From positions 1,876,967 through 1,940,966 of the forward strand of contig NZ_LT700191.1 in the NCBI RefSeq assembly GCF_900155425.1: a stretch of DNA of 64,000 nt, written 5' to 3'. Position numbers and translations under genes: made by a program. The DNA comes from Parabacteroides massiliensis (GTDB lineage: Bacteria; Bacteroidota; Bacteroidia; Bacteroidales; Tannerellaceae). Below the pieces are notes generated by a model. It ran no database searches. It had not been told where the DNA came from and worked only from the letters and a program-made list of their open reading frames with translations. Below are positions 45,485 to 55,842 of this stretch, piece after piece (positions within the stretch are counted from its first letter, which is position 1; each line of letters opens with the position of its first letter).

Positions 45485-45988
45485 ATGAAAAAGATGATTA
45501 ATAAAATTTGCTTGTTCTTGTTCATTGCCTTGCTTGGCGCTTCATGTGAAGATTTTCCGGTAGATGAAGACGGTTTGCTGATCACGACAAGAACGGAATG
45601 TTATGTAAGTAATTTCGATTTGTATGATACGGATCATCAAACGATTAAATTGGGAAATGCCTATGTCGATACGACGGCTCAGGTCGCTATCATGTATGTG
45701 AAATTTGGAACCCCTATTAATAATGTCTGGCCGCGTATATCTCTTTGTGAAGATGCGAAACTGGCTCCTAAAATTACGGATTGGATGGATTTCTCAGGTT
45801 CTAAAATGAATATGGAATTCATCGAAGGTGATTGGAAGTCCGGAAATCCTTCAACGCAATTAGGCGAGCGCATTGTTAGTAATCCGTCGGCATTTCCTTC
45901 AACGGCCAAACGGTTCACTGTTATCGCCGGCAATCGTGAAATCAAAAAGGAATACATATTCCTTATCGTAGAAAGACCATTACAATAA
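45485..45988 (+). CDS. Small surface lipoprotein of the PUL
   Basis: 167 residues from ATG 45485; a frame from 45458 overlaps the SusD stop and lacks a good signal. Lipobox LGASC at about residue 19. Remaining sequence is a single beta-rich domain (NFDLYDTDHQTIKLGNAYV), reminiscent of the small BACON/DUF-type domains found beside SusD. Likely glycan-binding or structural; no enzyme motif. Family not recognised. Confidence 0.65.
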   Translation: MKKMINKICLFLFIALLGASCEDFPVDEDGLLITTRTECYVSNFDLYDTDHQTIKLGNAYVDTTAQVAIMYVKFGTPINNVWPRISLCEDAKLAPKITDWMDFSGSKMNMEFIEGDWKSGNPSTQLGERIVSNPSAFPSTAKRFTVIAGNREIKKEYIFLIVERPLQ

Positions 45989-46003
45989 TAAAAGAGGAAA
46001 AGT

Positions 46004-46996
46004 ATGAAACTGAAATATTATTATTTTGTATTGTTGTCATTTGCTTTAACTTTGGTTGCATGTGATGATGATCCTGTATTATTAAAGGATCCGGTCTCTG
46101 CATTAAGCAATGATTGTATCAAACGCAGTCTGCCTATTGCACCCAATATCGTAGGTAATGAAATAGAATTTGCCTATGCGATGGCTATTCCTAACGAACT
46201 GGGAAAACTTTCGTCTGCTCAGGTTGTTAGCAGTATTGCCGGTGCTTCCGGTACTTACTTCGATCCAAATTCGTACTATACCAATTCGTCCGGCCAGGAT
46301 GTCCCGGTAAAAGTATGTTCGGATTCGCAGACAAGCGGAGCGACAACTTCCATAAACTTTACCGTAGATACCTGTGCGGCAACTTTGCGTTACTATTATA
46401 TTATTCCGGAGGAGGCTCGGGGCAAAGATGTACAGTTCTCATTTTCGGTTAAGGCCAGCAACGGCCAAGTTGCGGAGTACAAATTAGGTCCGTATAAGAT
46501 TTCAAAAATGGATATGATCAAAAATTTGTCAGTAACTAATGACGAATGCTATCTTTCATTCTCGAATGAAGGAGAGGCCATGCATGTTTATTCAAAAGCT
46601 GATTTGCAAGCAGATCCTTCGTTGGCTGCGAAAATTGATATCATGTATGCATACAGTGAAAAATCAGATTTGTCATATGCATTCTACACTGCTTCTTCTC
46701 CAAAAGAATATATGGGGGAAGCGGAACTTCCTTCCGGCTTTGCCAATAATACCAAAATGATCAAAATCTATGGTTTGCAAGATCGCCAACTTTCTGATTT
46801 GCAATATAGCAAATTTGTTGATGATTTGGATTTTGAGGCGCTTGATATGGCTAAAGGCACAAACTATATTTTGGGATTAAAGGAAGAAGCCGGTGCATGG
46901 ATTGAGACGGCCGATGGTAAATATAGGGCGTATATTTATATTAACAAGGCTTCTGCTGGAGGAATGACCGTCAGTGCCAAGAGATATAAAATGTAA
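46004..46996 (+). CDS. PUL surface lipoprotein (possible glycan-binding, DUF4466-like)
   Basis: 330 residues. Lipobox LVAC at residue 20. Two beta-rich halves: about 25-165 and 170-330, the second with EAMHVYSKADLQADPSLAAK and a terminal DGKYRAYIYINKASAG motif. The pattern recalls DUF4466-type PUL lipoproteins, but I am not certain. Position after SusD suggests a surface glycan-binding protein. A hairpin at 47019-47056 follows. Confidence 0.6.
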   Translation: MKLKYYYFVLLSFALTLVACDDDPVLLKDPVSALSNDCIKRSLPIAPNIVGNEIEFAYAMAIPNELGKLSSAQVVSSIAGASGTYFDPNSYYTNSSGQDVPVKVCSDSQTSGATTSINFTVDTCAATLRYYYIIPEEARGKDVQFSFSVKASNGQVAEYKLGPYKISKMDMIKNLSVTNDECYLSFSNEGEAMHVYSKADLQADPSLAAKIDIMYAYSEKSDLSYAFYTASSPKEYMGEAELPSGFANNTKMIKIYGLQDRQLSDLQYSKFVDDLDFEALDMAKGTNYILGLKEEAGAWIETADGKYRAYIYINKASAGGMTVSAKRYKM

Positions 46997-47018
46997 GTTC
47001 TGTTGATTAATTGAGAGA

Positions 47019-47056
47019 TTGTCAGAAGGGTGCGTTTGGCACACTCTTCTGACAAC
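47019..47056 (+). terminator. Hairpin between the binding and lyase halves of the PUL
   Basis: TTGTCAGAAG (47019-47028) pairs with CTTCTGACAA (47047-47056), with GTG/CAC continuing inside. No T-run, so it is more likely an attenuator or RNA stabiliser that lowers lyase expression relative to SusCD. Confidence 0.5.
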
Positions 47057-47107
47057 TGATTATTTCGTTCTATTATTAGTCTATTCTATTATATAAACCC
47101 CTATATC

Positions 47108-49189
47108 ATGAAACACGACATACGATTTTTATTGATAGTGACTGCGCTTTTGCTGATGACCGGTGCTGGAGTTGCCCAAAAGTTTGTCCATCCCGGAATA
47201 GATATGAACCAAGCGGATTTGGAGTATATGCGTAAGCAAGTTCTGGCGGGAGAGCAACCATGGAAAGATGCTTATGAGTTGTTGAAGGAAAAAACGTCAT
47301 TGGATTTTCAAGTAAAACCTTTTGCTCATGTGATCAGCGGGCCCTATTCCAAACCTGATATTGGGGGGAAGGATTTGTCGCGGTCTGCACGTATGGCGTA
47401 TAGTTGTGCTGTTTTATGGTATATATCAAGAGAAGACCGTTATGCCGAAATGGTGATCGATATTATAGGGAAGTGGGCCAATACCTTGCGCAGTTTCGAT
47501 GAAAACAACGCCAAATTGCTTGTAGCATTGACCGGCTATGAGTTTTGTAATGCAGCGGAGATTTTGCGCTATAATTATCCCGGGTGGAAAAAGAAAGATA
47601 CGGAAAATATGACGCGATTGATGATGTCGGCATTCTATCCGACTGTTCGTTATTATTTCCCTGTTGCTAACGGCAATTGGGATGGAGCGATTATGCACAC
47701 CTTGCTGGCCATTGCTGTATTTACTGATAATAGAGAATTATTCGATAATGCTGCCTATCATTACTTGCATGCCAATGCGAATGGCAGTCTGATCAAATAT
47801 GTTTATCCTACCGGGCAATGCCAGGAGACTCGCCGGGATCAGGGACATGTCCAAATGGGGCTTTATGAATTTTCGGGAGCGGCACGTATTGCCTATACGC
47901 AGGGTGTAGACCTGTTCAGTGCTGCGGACAACAGGCTGGCATTAGGTTTGGAGTATTCTGCTCGTTTCATCTGTGGCGATTCCGTATATGCTTATGGCGT
48001 CCCTTCGCAGCGCGAACGGTTTAAGTATCGCGCCGGGTTTGAGTATTGCATCGATCATTTTACGGCAAAGGGTATCGACATGCCTTACCTGAGAGAATTA
48101 TGTAGTCGTACCAAAATGGACAATCCGGCGAATGCCCTATGGAAGCTGACAGCATTCCGTGAAGAATTTCGGCAGAAACCATCCGTGCTTGTTGATATTC
48201 AGGAGAGCAAGATTGCTTATCATGCGGGTGCGACATTGGAACAGGTTTGTCCGACGGGACAATCTGTAATCGAAGTAAATAACCGCGAAGACCTTCAAGC
48301 CGTGTTGAATGCGAATGCAGGGTCGGGGAGAACGCTCTTTTTGCGTGCCGGTGAGTATAGATTGAAACAATCCTTGACCATTCCCTCTGATGTACATATT
48401 TGCGGGGAAGGACGGAACACAGTCCTGATTTGTGAACCGACAGTCCGGACTGCCGCTATTTTATTAGGCGATTTGGAGGCGAAAAACATTACGATAGAGA
48501 ATCTGGTTGTAGATGGCTCCAAAGAACATCAGGAAGCTTATGATCCGAATACCGGACGTTTCTATAGGACCGGGCGTTATAGCAATGAATTGGCAGGGAT
48601 TTCCATGAGAGGAGAAACGGGGCATGCTTTCGGCAATATTAAATTGAAAAACCTGACTGTGATCAACTTTTCCAGATCCGGCGTTTATATATCGGATGCA
48701 GAAGGTGTCGAGATCGACCATTGTGATTTTACGGAAAATGGCGCACATGTCGTTCCCGGGCCAAGACTGCAACATAACCTGATGATCCAACATTCCTCCG
48801 GCATTACGATAAAGGATTCGCGATTCGATACCTCCATACGTGGTTGCGGGTTGGTTCTTGATCATTGCAAGTCATTGAAGGTCGAGAACTGCGAAATTGC
48901 CAGAAATGGCTGGCATGGCTTGCTGATGGCCGAATGCCATAACGGCAAAATCGAAAATTGTCTGATTGAAGGTAATGACGGATGCGGCTTTATGGGTGAG
49001 TATCTGCATGATGGATCCAGCAAGATTCAGATTAAGCATAATACGATCCAGTACAATAATGATTATGGGATCCAAACTTTTGCCATGAAAGAGCCGGACG
49101 TGAAAGATAATCTTTATAGATGGAACGGTAAAGAAGAACGGCAGGAATGCATTTCCCCGGAGAAAAAATTGCAGCTGGAACAATTATAA
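47108..49189 (+). CDS. Alginate-lyase-fold protein fused to a right-handed beta-helix
   Basis: 693 residues. Signal peptide ending GVAQ. Residues about 25-350 form an alginate-lyase-type (alpha/alpha) domain, PF05426/PL38-like: NWDGAIMHTLLAIAVF, QETRRDQGHVQMGLYEF and the helical repeats around them. Residues about 395-680 form a right-handed parallel beta-helix (repeated NITIENLVVDGS, VEIDHCDFTENGAH, LKVENCEIARNGWHG, NGKIENCLIEGNDGCG coils), the fold of PL6/PL31-type lyases and pectin-degrading enzymes. Two polysaccharide-lyase folds in one chain. Periplasmic or surface. Seven bp before the next lyase gene. Confidence 0.75.
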   Translation: MKHDIRFLLIVTALLLMTGAGVAQKFVHPGIDMNQADLEYMRKQVLAGEQPWKDAYELLKEKTSLDFQVKPFAHVISGPYSKPDIGGKDLSRSARMAYSCAVLWYISREDRYAEMVIDIIGKWANTLRSFDENNAKLLVALTGYEFCNAAEILRYNYPGWKKKDTENMTRLMMSAFYPTVRYYFPVANGNWDGAIMHTLLAIAVFTDNRELFDNAAYHYLHANANGSLIKYVYPTGQCQETRRDQGHVQMGLYEFSGAARIAYTQGVDLFSAADNRLALGLEYSARFICGDSVYAYGVPSQRERFKYRAGFEYCIDHFTAKGIDMPYLRELCSRTKMDNPANALWKLTAFREEFRQKPSVLVDIQESKIAYHAGATLEQVCPTGQSVIEVNNREDLQAVLNANAGSGRTLFLRAGEYRLKQSLTIPSDVHICGEGRNTVLICEPTVRTAAILLGDLEAKNITIENLVVDGSKEHQEAYDPNTGRFYRTGRYSNELAGISMRGETGHAFGNIKLKNLTVINFSRSGVYISDAEGVEIDHCDFTENGAHVVPGPRLQHNLMIQHSSGITIKDSRFDTSIRGCGLVLDHCKSLKVENCEIARNGWHGLLMAECHNGKIENCLIEGNDGCGFMGEYLHDGSSKIQIKHNTIQYNNDYGIQTFAMKEPDVKDNLYRWNGKEERQECISPEKKLQLEQL

Positions 49190-49196
49190 TGGACAA

Positions 49197-52100
49197 ATGA
49201 TGAAAACGATATATAGTATAATTTTAGTTTTGTTTGTCTGCTTGCCGGCTCTGGCGGAGAAACATCCGCATATCCTTGTCAAAGATGAAGACAAAGCGGC
49301 TGTGTTGGATAAAATAGAGAAACAGGCTTGGGCGAAACAAATTTTCAATCAGATGAAGGACCGGCTGGATGGCTATGTCGTAAGGCATCAGACTGAGCCG
49401 GATTGGATTTTGGACCGCTATTTGATGAACAGGATTCCGGGAAAGCGTTACACCCGTTTTATATCAGATAAGGAGGGTACGCAATTGATCGGTTACGAAG
49501 GCGACGCTCCGGTTCCGACAGTACGGGTTTCACCCCATAAACGTTCTCCGATCACACCGCAAGGTCGAGCTTATGTCGTGCCTGAGATAGAGGACGTTGT
49601 CCCGAAAGATACGTCTATGACGATGAATTTGTTGAATCCGGGCACTCAGGAATATGAACGGGTGGATCCGCAAGCATTTGTTGCTGCTATTAATGGTAAA
49701 ATCAATACATTGGCTTATGAGGCTTCTGTCATTTATTGGTTGACAGGAGATGAAAAGTATGCAAAGTTTGCTGCCGATATTTTGAACCAGTGGGTAAGCG
49801 GAGTCGTCTATCAGGAACCGATCGATGGTCCGGGACGTACCGGCTTTTTAGATATCCAGACGTTGGGAGATGAAAAGGAGAAGCCGTTGATATTGGCTTA
49901 TGATTTCTTGTATCCTTATCTGGTAAAATATAAGTATCCTTTAGAAAATTATGACAAGGCTTTTGAAAAGGTCGCTTGGACATTGTCGTTTAGAGGATAT
50001 GCCGGAAATAACTGGTTTGCAGCAGAGAGTTCGACTCTGGTTGCTGCCGCATTATCATTGAAAGATGCACGGAAAAGAAATTATTATTTGGATTTTTACT
50101 TGAATCGGGACACGGTTGTTGAAGGTTGCGGACAACTGAGTTTGCCTTCCGCTGCCAAACTGTGGTTTACACCGGATGGGCATTGGAAAGAACCGGGAGG
50201 TTATCATAATTATCCGGTATTGAAGTTAATAGAAGCTGCACTTATGCTTGAAAATAATGGATATCAGATATTTAATCAATATCCGATCTTGTTGAAAGCC
50301 TCTTATGTTATGTTGAAATATTCGTTTCCCGACTTGACCGCTTCGGCTTTTGGCGATACGGGGAGGCCGCGTCAGAGCATGGAGTGTCTGGAGAGTGCTA
50401 TTCTGATGGCTGATAAATATCAATTGCCGATTCTTCCTGATTTATTGAATGCGGCCATGATTTTGGAACAGGCCGGGCAGTATGACCGTTCAAAATCCGG
50501 ACTGACCGGATTGTTGTGTTATCTGCCTGAATTGCCAAAGGCAAAGAGCATGGAAAATCATCTTTGGAATAGATCGGAAAAATTGGATTTCGCATCTTGC
50601 TATCTTCAACGAAATGGAATAGATCCGCAGTATGGGTTGATGTCTGTGGTGCAGGGAGCCACTTATAACCATAATCATTCCAACGGTATGAGCATGGAGT
50701 TGTATGGAGCCGGAGCTGTTCAAGGCATCGATCCGGGTAACGGGCCTACTTATGAACACCCGATGCATGTTAATTATTATACGCAATGGGCAGCTCACAA
50801 CACAGTTGTAGCAGCAGGAGCCTCTACTTCGGTAACACCGTTCAATGGTGGGGGCGGAACGAAAAAAATAGGACAGGTAGAGTTGGTGTCGATGGAACCG
50901 TTGGCAGGTGAAAAAGCCATCTCGGACGAGTTTTCATATACATGGACGAAATATAAAGACGGTTCGACGGAAACAAATCAAGATCGGTTGTTATCGATTC
51001 TCCGAATTGATGAAAAGCATGGCTTTTATGTGGATTTTTATCGTTCCGATAATGCGGTCAGTAATGATTATCTGTATCATAATATAGGAGACAGTGTGAT
51101 TCTTTATACACAAGAAGGAAAAATCTTGAAACAAGATGAGGTTCATTCTTATCCTTGTGTCGGGAAGGACCGTCCGGGACTCCGGTATTTCCGTTCGGTA
51201 CGGACAACCGGGGTCAATGAGAGTGCGGTTGTCGCTTTGTTCTCTGCAAGACAATTAAACACGGGTGCTAGTTTCATGAAGATGTGGATGCCGGCATCGT
51301 CCGATGTCTCTTATTTTACGGCCTTGGCACCTGAAGCGAAAACCGCTTCATCTCCTTATCAAGGCAAACCTTCTCTTGTTGTCACGATGCGGAAAGAAAA
51401 GCCGGCGGTGAGAGAACCGTTTGTCGCTGTTTATGAACCGGTATCAAAAGACTTATCCGCAGGTTCGATAGTGTCTGTAGAGCGGATAAAATTGAATTCT
51501 AAAGGAAAAGAAGGTTGTGCCGTTAAAGTAAATACGAAAGATGGAGATACCTTTACGTTGGTTAATTCATTGAAAGATGGAGCTGTCGTGGTGGAGGATC
51601 AGAAATATAATGCTGATTTTGCTATTTTTGCAAAACGGAAAGGAAAAAATATCGTGTATGTAGGAAATGGAGCTTTTTTCGAGAATAAGGAATTCAAGAT
51701 TGAGTCGGAGAAGCGAGGTGGCTTTTATATGGAATATGATCAAACCTCACTTCTTGTACGGTCTAACTGTCCAATCAAGATACAGGCGAAAAATGGGATG
51801 TTGAAAGAACCTTTCTATTTGGCAGGAGGCGAGAGAGTCTTTAAAAATCAATCGTTACGGGAGAGTCATAGTATGCATTCCGATATAGAAAAACTCCGCA
51901 AACGTTTTGCTATGCAATTATTGGATGCCCCGGTTTCTGACGAACGGATCAAGACGTTGGTGGAAACCCTTCAACCGGATGGCCGCTGGCCGGGGATAGA
52001 CTATGTCGATACTACCCGCACGGCTTTCCAGCATGAACGGCATCTCAGCAATATGTTGGCATTAAGTATCGCTTATAAAAAGAAAGGATCTCCTTACAAA

Positions 52101-53966
52101 GGGAATAAACAGGTAAGAAAAGCCGTTCATCAGGCATTGGCTTTCTGGCTGGAAAATGATTTCATTTGTGAGAATTGGTGGTGGAACCAAATTGGTACGC
52201 CTAATACGATGGTGAGCATGCTATTGATACTCGACCGGGATTTGTCTCAGGAAGAATCGGACCGGATGTTGAAAATTGCGGAACGTGGCAATATGAATGC
52301 TTCAGGGGCGCGTCCGAGCGGTGATCGCATAAAGATCGCAGGATTGCAAGCGAAAGCGGCTCTTTTCAAAAGAGATGCTCAAGAGGTCGCCATGCTGATG
52401 AAAATTATAGAGGGAGAAATAAAATTCTCGACCGGAAGAGGCATGCAACATGATTTTAGCTTCCATCACCGGACGGATTGGGTTAATAACACGCTTTCTT
52501 ATGGTTCCGGTTATGCCGGGGCTTTTATAGAGTGGGCTTCGAATGTGGCCGATACGGAATTCCGCTTTTCGGAACAGACTGTCCGGTTGCTGATAGACTA
52601 TTATATAGACGGCATTTGCAAACAGATGGTTTACGGAAGGATTTCTGATCCGGGTATATTGAACCGGGATATTGCTCGGCCGGGTGAGGAAAAGGTTTGG
52701 AGTCCTTCCGCTCCGGAGAAATTGAGGACCCTGACCAATTACAGGCAGGCTGAATTGGATAATATCATTTGTTTAAGAAAAGGCGATTCATCTTGTGAGC
52801 CGGTTTCTTTTGCCAAGTTTTTTTGGAGAACAGATCATTTTGTATTCCAACGCCCGAATTTTTATACGTCTGTCAGAATGTATTCGACTCGCAATGCCAA
52901 TATGGAAATGCCGTATAATGGAGAAGGGTTGATGAATCATTTTAGAGGCGACGGAACAAATTATCTTTCTATTCGGGGAGATGAATATAAAAGATTGACG
53001 CCTGTTTATGATTGGATGAAGATACCGGGGGCGACAATTGTACAATTGGATAAGATGCCGGGTGAGAGTGAAATACAAAAATGGGGATTGACAGATTATG
53101 TCGGAGCGGTTACAGATGGAATGTATGGAGCGGTTGGTTTCGATTTCAAAAGCCCGCACACTGGTTTAGCCGCCAAGAAAGCCTGGTTCTTCTTTGATAA
53201 AGCATACGTTTGTTTGGGAACGAACATATCGAGCCGGATGGAAAACCCGGTCCTGACAACTGTCAATCAATGTCTTTTGAACGGAGAGGTGACCGTGAGC
53301 GATGCTGATGGCATTCATCTGCAAGAACAGGGGACCCGTACGAAAAAAGAGGTGCGATGGGTGGTTCATGACAAAGTGGGGTATTATTTCCTACAAAAAG
53401 AGAATGTCGTCTTATCCAACCAACGTATGGAAGGAAGCTGGAAGATTGCGAACCGGCAGACAACCGTACCGGCTGATATTGTTAGGCAAGATGTCTTCAC
53501 GCTATCCATCGATCATGGGCAGTCTCCGGATAATGGCGGGTATGCCTATATGGTCATTCCTTCCGTCGATTCGCGATCTGTCGAGAATCGGGTAGAAGAG
53601 GAAGGAGCTGTCGTTCTGGCAAATAGCTCGGAGTTGCAAGCAGTCAGACATGATGGATTAAATATGGCTTATGCTGTATTCTACAAAGGAGGAACGCTTC
53701 GGATCAACGATAAAATAGCAGTAGAGATAGAATCGCCTGGAATGTTGATGATGAAATATAATGATTCCGGTGAAATACAAATGTTGGCTGTCTCGGATCC
53801 GACTCATTTTATGAAGAAACTCCATCTGTCTGTTAATCAGAAAATAGATTGGGCTGCACAAGAAGGCATACAAACGGAGTGGGATAAAGAAAAAGCGTTT
53901 ACTCGGATCGTTGTAGATTTGCCTCAAGATGAATATGCGGGAAAGAGTGTGATATATAATAAGTAA
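49197..53966 (+). CDS. Giant bifunctional lyase: heparinase II/III-like module fused to PL8
   Basis: 1589 residues, about twice the usual size of either family. Signal peptide ending LALAE near residue 20. Residues about 20-885: N-terminal helical toroid with GNNWFAAESSTLVAAAL, and a heparinase II/III-type beta-sandwich with YNHNHSNGMSMELYGAG. Residues about 893-1589: PL8 chondroitin/hyaluronan lyase type, with WWWNQIGTPNTM, the catalytic region HDFSFHHRTDWVNN plus SYGSGY, an NASGARPSGDR motif, and the DGTNYLSIRGDEY strand of the beta domain. The frame is intact across the join. Presumed to cleave uronic acid-containing glycans by beta-elimination. Confidence 0.8.
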   Translation: MMKTIYSIILVLFVCLPALAEKHPHILVKDEDKAAVLDKIEKQAWAKQIFNQMKDRLDGYVVRHQTEPDWILDRYLMNRIPGKRYTRFISDKEGTQLIGYEGDAPVPTVRVSPHKRSPITPQGRAYVVPEIEDVVPKDTSMTMNLLNPGTQEYERVDPQAFVAAINGKINTLAYEASVIYWLTGDEKYAKFAADILNQWVSGVVYQEPIDGPGRTGFLDIQTLGDEKEKPLILAYDFLYPYLVKYKYPLENYDKAFEKVAWTLSFRGYAGNNWFAAESSTLVAAALSLKDARKRNYYLDFYLNRDTVVEGCGQLSLPSAAKLWFTPDGHWKEPGGYHNYPVLKLIEAALMLENNGYQIFNQYPILLKASYVMLKYSFPDLTASAFGDTGRPRQSMECLESAILMADKYQLPILPDLLNAAMILEQAGQYDRSKSGLTGLLCYLPELPKAKSMENHLWNRSEKLDFASCYLQRNGIDPQYGLMSVVQGATYNHNHSNGMSMELYGAGAVQGIDPGNGPTYEHPMHVNYYTQWAAHNTVVAAGASTSVTPFNGGGGTKKIGQVELVSMEPLAGEKAISDEFSYTWTKYKDGSTETNQDRLLSILRIDEKHGFYVDFYRSDNAVSNDYLYHNIGDSVILYTQEGKILKQDEVHSYPCVGKDRPGLRYFRSVRTTGVNESAVVALFSARQLNTGASFMKMWMPASSDVSYFTALAPEAKTASSPYQGKPSLVVTMRKEKPAVREPFVAVYEPVSKDLSAGSIVSVERIKLNSKGKEGCAVKVNTKDGDTFTLVNSLKDGAVVVEDQKYNADFAIFAKRKGKNIVYVGNGAFFENKEFKIESEKRGGFYMEYDQTSLLVRSNCPIKIQAKNGMLKEPFYLAGGERVFKNQSLRESHSMHSDIEKLRKRFAMQLLDAPVSDERIKTLVETLQPDGRWPGIDYVDTTRTAFQHERHLSNMLALSIAYKKKGSPYKGNKQVRKAVHQALAFWLENDFICENWWWNQIGTPNTMVSMLLILDRDLSQEESDRMLKIAERGNMNASGARPSGDRIKIAGLQAKAALFKRDAQEVAMLMKIIEGEIKFSTGRGMQHDFSFHHRTDWVNNTLSYGSGYAGAFIEWASNVADTEFRFSEQTVRLLIDYYIDGICKQMVYGRISDPGILNRDIARPGEEKVWSPSAPEKLRTLTNYRQAELDNIICLRKGDSSCEPVSFAKFFWRTDHFVFQRPNFYTSVRMYSTRNANMEMPYNGEGLMNHFRGDGTNYLSIRGDEYKRLTPVYDWMKIPGATIVQLDKMPGESEIQKWGLTDYVGAVTDGMYGAVGFDFKSPHTGLAAKKAWFFFDKAYVCLGTNISSRMENPVLTTVNQCLLNGEVTVSDADGIHLQEQGTRTKKEVRWVVHDKVGYYFLQKENVVLSNQRMEGSWKIANRQTTVPADIVRQDVFTLSIDHGQSPDNGGYAYMVIPSVDSRSVENRVEEEGAVVLANSSELQAVRHDGLNMAYAVFYKGGTLRINDKIAVEIESPGMLMMKYNDSGEIQMLAVSDPTHFMKKLHLSVNQKIDWAAQEGIQTEWDKEKAFTRIVVDLPQDEYAGKSVIYNK

Positions 53967-53982
53967 CTTAAATTTGAGAAGT

Positions 53983-55842
53983 ATGAAAACATGTATTTTG
54001 GTATGGTTTGTGGCCTTGTTTTGTTGTCATAATGTATCTTTTGCACAGAAAGAATTTGTGGATGCTTCTACGCGTTTATCCGGACATCCTCGGATTCTAT
54101 TGCAGAAAGGCGAAGAAAAGGCTTTGAAAAAAGTGATAATGAAAGATGCGATATGGAAAGATATACATCAGTCATTATTGGCTGAGGCTGAAGATATTGT
54201 AAAATTGCCTGTGAATGAGCGGATAAAGACAGGCAGACGTCTGCTAAGCATATCGAGAGAAAACTTACGCCGTATTTTTATTCTGAGTTATGCGTATAGA
54301 ATGAGTGGGAAGAGTGAGTTTTTGAAACGGGCGGAAAGCGAAATGTTGAAAGCTGCCTCTTTTTCTGATTGGAACCCTTCTCATTTTCTGGATGTCGGTG
54401 AAATGACAATGGCCTTGGCCATCGGATACGATTGGCTCTATCCTCAATTGTCCGTGAAGACAAGAAATGTAATAGAAGAAGCTATTGTTGAAAAAGGGTT
54501 GAAACCTTCTTTTGACGAACGATATAATTGGTTCGTCGATGCTGTTCATAATTGGAACCAGGTTTGCCATGCCGGTGTCGCTTATGGTGCATTGGCGGTA
54601 TGGGAGAAAGAACCGGAGTTGTCCCGTACGGTAATAAATCGGGCAATAAATAAAATATCGATTCCTATGGGACACTATGCTCCTGATGGAGCTTACCCGG
54701 AAGGTGTCGGTTACTGGGATTATGGAACGTCTTTCAATGCAATGTTCCTTAGTGCAATAGAAAAAGTGTTTGGAACGGATTACGGCTTGAGCCAGTTGCC
54801 TGGCTTTTTGAAAACGGGCGAATATGTATTACATGCCGTAACTCCAAACTTGAAAAACTTCGCATATTCGGATAATGGTTCAATAGCTTTTTTTACACCG
54901 ACTATGTTCTGGTTCTATGATAAGACAAAAGATGCTTCCATCCTTTATAACCAAGCGCAATTATACAAGAAAGACGGGCAAATGCGTATCAGAAAGGACA
55001 GGCTTGCTCCGGCAATGTTGATTTGGGGAGCTTCTGCTTCATTGGTTAATCCCCAAAAGCCATCGCAATTACAATGGCGGGCTCAGGGAGATAACCCCGT
55101 TTGCTTTATGCGTTCTTCCTGGGATGATTCGTCTGCCGTTTATGTCGGTGTGAAAATGGGATCTCCGTCTGTTAATCATGGCCATATGGATGTGGGTAGT
55201 TTTTGGTTCGAAGCCAATGGCGTCATCTGGGGAAGAGATATGGGGGGAGAGGATTATAACCGATTGGAAACAAGAGGCGTTGATTTGTGGAATATGCAAC
55301 AGAATTCTCAGCGTTGGGATGTTTACCGCTATAATAATTTTGCGCATAATACATTGTCTTTTAATCGTAAACTCCAGAACGTAAAGGGTAAAGCCCAAAT
55401 AGATGGATACTCGGACCAGGAAAATAACATGTATGTTATTTCAGATTTGACATCGGTCTATAAGGATCAGGTGAAGAGTGCAAAACGCGCTGTTTCTCTT
55501 GTTAATAAAGAATATGTGGTAGTCGAAGATTTGATTGAAGCAACCAAACGTTTTACGATGATGACATGGACGATGCTGACCCCGGCTTCTGCTAAAATCC
55601 TATCGGACAATGTAATGCTGCTGGAAAAAGACGGTAAGAAGTTGTATATAAAGGTGGAAGGACCTAAAAAAGTTCGCTGGCATATTTCTCCTGCCCAATC
55701 TGAATTTAGCTATGATTCACCTAATTCGGGTATTTCGATTATCGGATTTGATACGGATCTGGAATTGGATGCCAAACAAAGTATCAGAGTTTTCCTTTTA
55801 CCGGAAGAAAATAAAAATGTCACATATAAATCAGTATTATGA
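53983..55842 (+). CDS. Heparinase II/III-like polysaccharide lyase
   Basis: 619 residues from ATG 53983; a TTG nine bp earlier is less likely. Signal peptide ending FAQ. Helical toroid domain to about 330 (YNWFVDAVHNWNQVCHAG, YPEGVGYWDYGTSF) and a beta-sandwich with the NHGHMDVGSFWFEANG metal/catalytic motif and WGRDMG, as in PL21 and related heparinase II/III families. Should split uronate-linked polysaccharide in the periplasm. The stop overlaps the start of the GH88 gene by 4 bp (ATGA). Confidence 0.85.
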   Translation: MKTCILVWFVALFCCHNVSFAQKEFVDASTRLSGHPRILLQKGEEKALKKVIMKDAIWKDIHQSLLAEAEDIVKLPVNERIKTGRRLLSISRENLRRIFILSYAYRMSGKSEFLKRAESEMLKAASFSDWNPSHFLDVGEMTMALAIGYDWLYPQLSVKTRNVIEEAIVEKGLKPSFDERYNWFVDAVHNWNQVCHAGVAYGALAVWEKEPELSRTVINRAINKISIPMGHYAPDGAYPEGVGYWDYGTSFNAMFLSAIEKVFGTDYGLSQLPGFLKTGEYVLHAVTPNLKNFAYSDNGSIAFFTPTMFWFYDKTKDASILYNQAQLYKKDGQMRIRKDRLAPAMLIWGASASLVNPQKPSQLQWRAQGDNPVCFMRSSWDDSSAVYVGVKMGSPSVNHGHMDVGSFWFEANGVIWGRDMGGEDYNRLETRGVDLWNMQQNSQRWDVYRYNNFAHNTLSFNRKLQNVKGKAQIDGYSDQENNMYVISDLTSVYKDQVKSAKRAVSLVNKEYVVVEDLIEATKRFTMMTWTMLTPASAKILSDNVMLLEKDGKKLYIKVEGPKKVRWHISPAQSEFSYDSPNSGISIIGFDTDLELDAKQSIRVFLLPEENKNVTYKSVL

